Assembly (NCBI GenBank): GCA_021839785.1
Contig: JAKCAB010000544.1
Location: 1 to 6,191 of the forward strand
DNA: 6,191 nt
Source of the DNA: a bacterium
GTDB lineage: Bacteria > Verrucomicrobiota > Verrucomicrobiae > Limisphaerales > J093
Direction of reading: 5' to 3'
Shown: piece after piece, positions 4,327 to 6,191 of the stretch
Position numbering within the stretch: the first letter of the stretch is position 1
How the letters are laid out: each line of letters starts with the position of its first letter
The notes under the pieces: model-generated
Told to the model about the DNA's origin: nothing
The model's database searches: none
What the model saw: the letters and a program-made list of their open reading frames with translations, nothing else
Program-made: the position numbers and the translations under genes

Positions 4327-6191
4327 ATGCTTTCATTTTTAACGCACGGGCGGAGGCTTTGCCTGCTGCCGGTTTGGGCGCTGAGCCTCGGTTTCGCCTC
4401 CTCGCCGGCAAGCGCCGCCGCGGATCGTAACTGGGCCACCTACCTGGGCGATCCGGCGGGCACGCAGTTCTCCGAACTGCGCCAAATCACCCCCGCGAAC
4501 GTCGGCGAACTGGAGGTGGCCTGGGTTTACCACGCCGGCGACGCCCGCACGAACAACCTTTCGCAAATCCAGTGCAATCCGCTGGTCGTCGATGGCGTGC
4601 TTTACGGTACCTCGCCGCAACTGAAGCTCTTCGCCCTCGACGCTGCCACCGGCCGTGAACTCTGGCAGTTCGACCCGTTTAGCGGCGCCGGCGCGGACAG
4701 TTCGCTGGGCGTGAATCGTGGCGTGGTTTTCTGGCGCGAAGGCCATGACCGCCGGGTGTTGTTCACCGCCGACCACTTCCTGTACGCGGTCGATGCGCGG
4801 ACGGGCCGCCTGGTCGAGTCGTTCGGCCAGGGCGGCCGCGTCGATATCAAGGACGGCCTCGGCCGCGACGTGAGCAAGTTGTCGGTGCTCTCGAACACGC
4901 CGGGCGCGGTGTTTGGGAATCTGCTCTTCATGCCGATGCGGCTGGGCGAAGGCCCGGCCCCGGCGGCGCCAGGTCACATTCGCGCCTACGACATCCGCAC
5001 CGGCCGGATCGTCTGGCGCTTCAACACCATTCCACAGCCGGGCGAACCGGGTTACGAAACCTGGCCGCCGGACGCCTGGCAGCACGTCGGCGCCGCGAAT
5101 TGCTGGGCTGGCATGGCGGTGGACGTGCCGCGCGGGATCGTGTTTGTGCCGACCGGCTCGGCAGCGTTCGATTTCTGGGGCGGCAACCGCCTGGGCCAAA
5201 ATCTGTTTGCCGACTGCCTGCTGGCTCTCGACGCCCACACCGGCCGGCGCCTCTGGCATTTTCAGTTCGTGCACCACGACCTTTGGGATCGCGACCTGCC
5301 CGCGCCGCCCGACCTGCTCACCGTCACGCGCAACGGTCAGCGGATCGACGCCGTCGCCCAGGTCACCAAGTCTGGGTACGTCTTTGTCTTCAATCGCGAG
5401 ACGGGCGAACCGCTGTTTCCCATCGAAGAACGACAGGTGCCTCCGAGCGACCTCCAGGGCGAGTCCGCTTCGCCGACCCAGCCCTTCCCGGTGAAACCCG
5501 CGCCCTTCGCGCGGCAGCTTTTCACGTACAACGAAATCACGGACCTCTCGCCCGAATCGCATCGCGCGGTCTTGGATCGGTTCGTGAGAATCCGCCCGCA
5601 CGCGCCCTTTCTGCCGCCCAGCCGCGAAGGCACCATCATCTTTCCCGGCTTCGACGGCGGGGCCGAATGGGGCGGCGCTGCGGTGGATCCGGACGGCGTG
5701 CTGTACGTGAATGCGAACGAAATGGCCTGGGTGCTGAACATGGTGGAAACGCAATTCGAGGCCCTGGGCATGCCCGCCAGTGGGCGCGCGCTGTACCTGC
5801 AAATCTGCGCCGCCTGCCACGGCTTGAGCCGCGAAGGCAACGCCGCGCAGAACGTGCCCACGTTGGTCGGCATCGCCCAGAAGCTGAAGCGGACCGACAT
5901 CGTCACCCAGATCGCCAACGGCAAGGGCGTCATGCCGTCGTTCGCGTTTTTGTCCACGCCGCAAAAGGAGGCGCTGGCGGATTTTATCCTCGCGCCCGAC
6001 GCCCCGCCCGATCCGCGGAACGACACCAGCCAGCGGGTTGAAGCGGGCGGCACCGACGCGCTCGGCATGATCCCGTACACGATCACTGGCTATAACCGCT
6101 GGCTCGACCCCAAAGGCTACCCGGCGGTCAAGCCGCCTTGGGGCACGCTGAACGCCATCGACCTCAACACCGGCGAGTACCGCTGGCGCGT
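4327..6191 (+). CDS. Secreted PQQ-dependent (quinoprotein glucose dehydrogenase-type) dehydrogenase with inserted cytochrome c domain, C-terminus missing
   Basis: The gene runs off the right edge after 621 codons. It starts with a Sec-type signal peptide: GRR, then hydrophobic LCLLPVWALSLGFA, then a likely cleavage near ASA-AA (about residue 31), so it acts in the periplasm without the membrane domain of E. coli Gcd. Repeats of the quinoprotein beta-propeller follow: LFALDAATGRELWQF, LYAVDARTGRLVESFG, IRAYDIRTGRIVWRF, LLALDAHTGRRLWHF, VFVFNRETGEPLF and LNAIDLNTGEYRW. HHDLWDRD (316-323) and the lysine of VTKSGYVF (K348) are 27 residues apart (D321 to K348), as are Asp466 and Lys493 of E. coli Gcd as I recall them, so PQQ binding and catalysis look intact. 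Between LNMVETQFE and YTITGYNRW sits a c-type cytochrome domain (about 478-556) with haem motif CAACH (494-498) and probable axial Met536 (GVMPSF). This suggests oxidation of a sugar or alcohol with electrons passing from PQQ to haem. The substrate is unknown. Confidence 0.92.
   Translation, partial: MLSFLTHGRRLCLLPVWALSLGFASSPASAAADRNWATYLGDPAGTQFSELRQITPANVGELEVAWVYHAGDARTNNLSQIQCNPLVVDGVLYGTSPQLKLFALDAATGRELWQFDPFSGAGADSSLGVNRGVVFWREGHDRRVLFTADHFLYAVDARTGRLVESFGQGGRVDIKDGLGRDVSKLSVLSNTPGAVFGNLLFMPMRLGEGPAPAAPGHIRAYDIRTGRIVWRFNTIPQPGEPGYETWPPDAWQHVGAANCWAGMAVDVPRGIVFVPTGSAAFDFWGGNRLGQNLFADCLLALDAHTGRRLWHFQFVHHDLWDRDLPAPPDLLTVTRNGQRIDAVAQVTKSGYVFVFNRETGEPLFPIEERQVPPSDLQGESASPTQPFPVKPAPFARQLFTYNEITDLSPESHRAVLDRFVRIRPHAPFLPPSREGTIIFPGFDGGAEWGGAAVDPDGVLYVNANEMAWVLNMVETQFEALGMPASGRALYLQICAACHGLSREGNAAQNVPTLVGIAQKLKRTDIVTQIANGKGVMPSFAFLSTPQKEALADFILAPDAPPDPRNDTSQRVEAGGTDALGMIPYTITGYNRWLDPKGYPAVKPPWGTLNAIDLNTGEYRWR

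Noticed and set aside
4339..5964. A 541-codon open frame on the minus strand opposite the PQQ dehydrogenase gene
   Set aside because: The sense strand encodes an unmistakable signal peptide, propeller repeats and a haem motif. The antisense product has low-complexity composition and no domain features.
1..6191. Mobile element, CRISPR, tRNA/rRNA or defence system
   Set aside because: Apart from the bioA heptamer, I saw no direct repeat arrays, terminal inverted repeats, transposase or nuclease motifs, or tRNA-like folds. Almost all the sequence is accounted for by known metabolic genes.

Overview
The window looks like chromosomal DNA from a GC-rich, Gram-negative (lipid A-making) bacterium. 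It has four well-supported protein genes plus the start of a fifth, and little non-coding space. A member of Verrucomicrobiota (Pedosphaera/Limisphaera-like) or a close PVC relative is my best guess. This rests on the long N-terminus of LpxK, the secreted PQQ dehydrogenase with a built-in cytochrome c domain, and a short 'RNPKSE'-encoding heptamer repeat that I associate with such genomes. The taxonomy is inference from memory, not a search result.

Layout. Leftward (minus strand) are two lipid A genes: lpxK (250-1422), then the first 74 codons of an LpxL/HtrB-type acyltransferase (1-222, running off the left edge). About 100 bp of divergent intergenic DNA (1423-1521) separates lpxK from a rightward biotin pair: bioF (1522-2757, TTG start) and bioA (2758-4212), joined as TGA-ATG with no gap. 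A 114-bp spacer (4213-4326) follows, then a secreted quinoprotein glucose dehydrogenase-type enzyme (4327 to the right edge, incomplete) with a c-type cytochrome domain inserted in its propeller.

How the genes work together. LpxK adds the 4'-phosphate to the lipid A disaccharide, and the LpxL-type enzyme adds a secondary acyl chain, so the left pair makes outer-membrane lipid A. BioF and BioA catalyse consecutive steps of biotin synthesis (pimeloyl thioester to KAPA to DAPA). No bioB, bioD, bioC or bioH is in view. The PQQ enzyme is functionally separate: a periplasmic sugar/alcohol-type oxidase that probably passes electrons through its own haem.

Points worth a second look: a 7-bp tandem repeat inserted in frame in bioA; a four-cysteine cluster and Bacillus-type active-site motif in BioA; the cytochrome insertion in the PQQ enzyme; and a shared promoter-like block 7-8 nt before the start codons of bioF and the PQQ gene, which suggests leaderless or nearly leaderless transcripts. 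I found no RNA genes, CRISPR arrays, insertion sequences or phage elements. I do not see a wholly new system here; most of the window is recognisable housekeeping metabolism.
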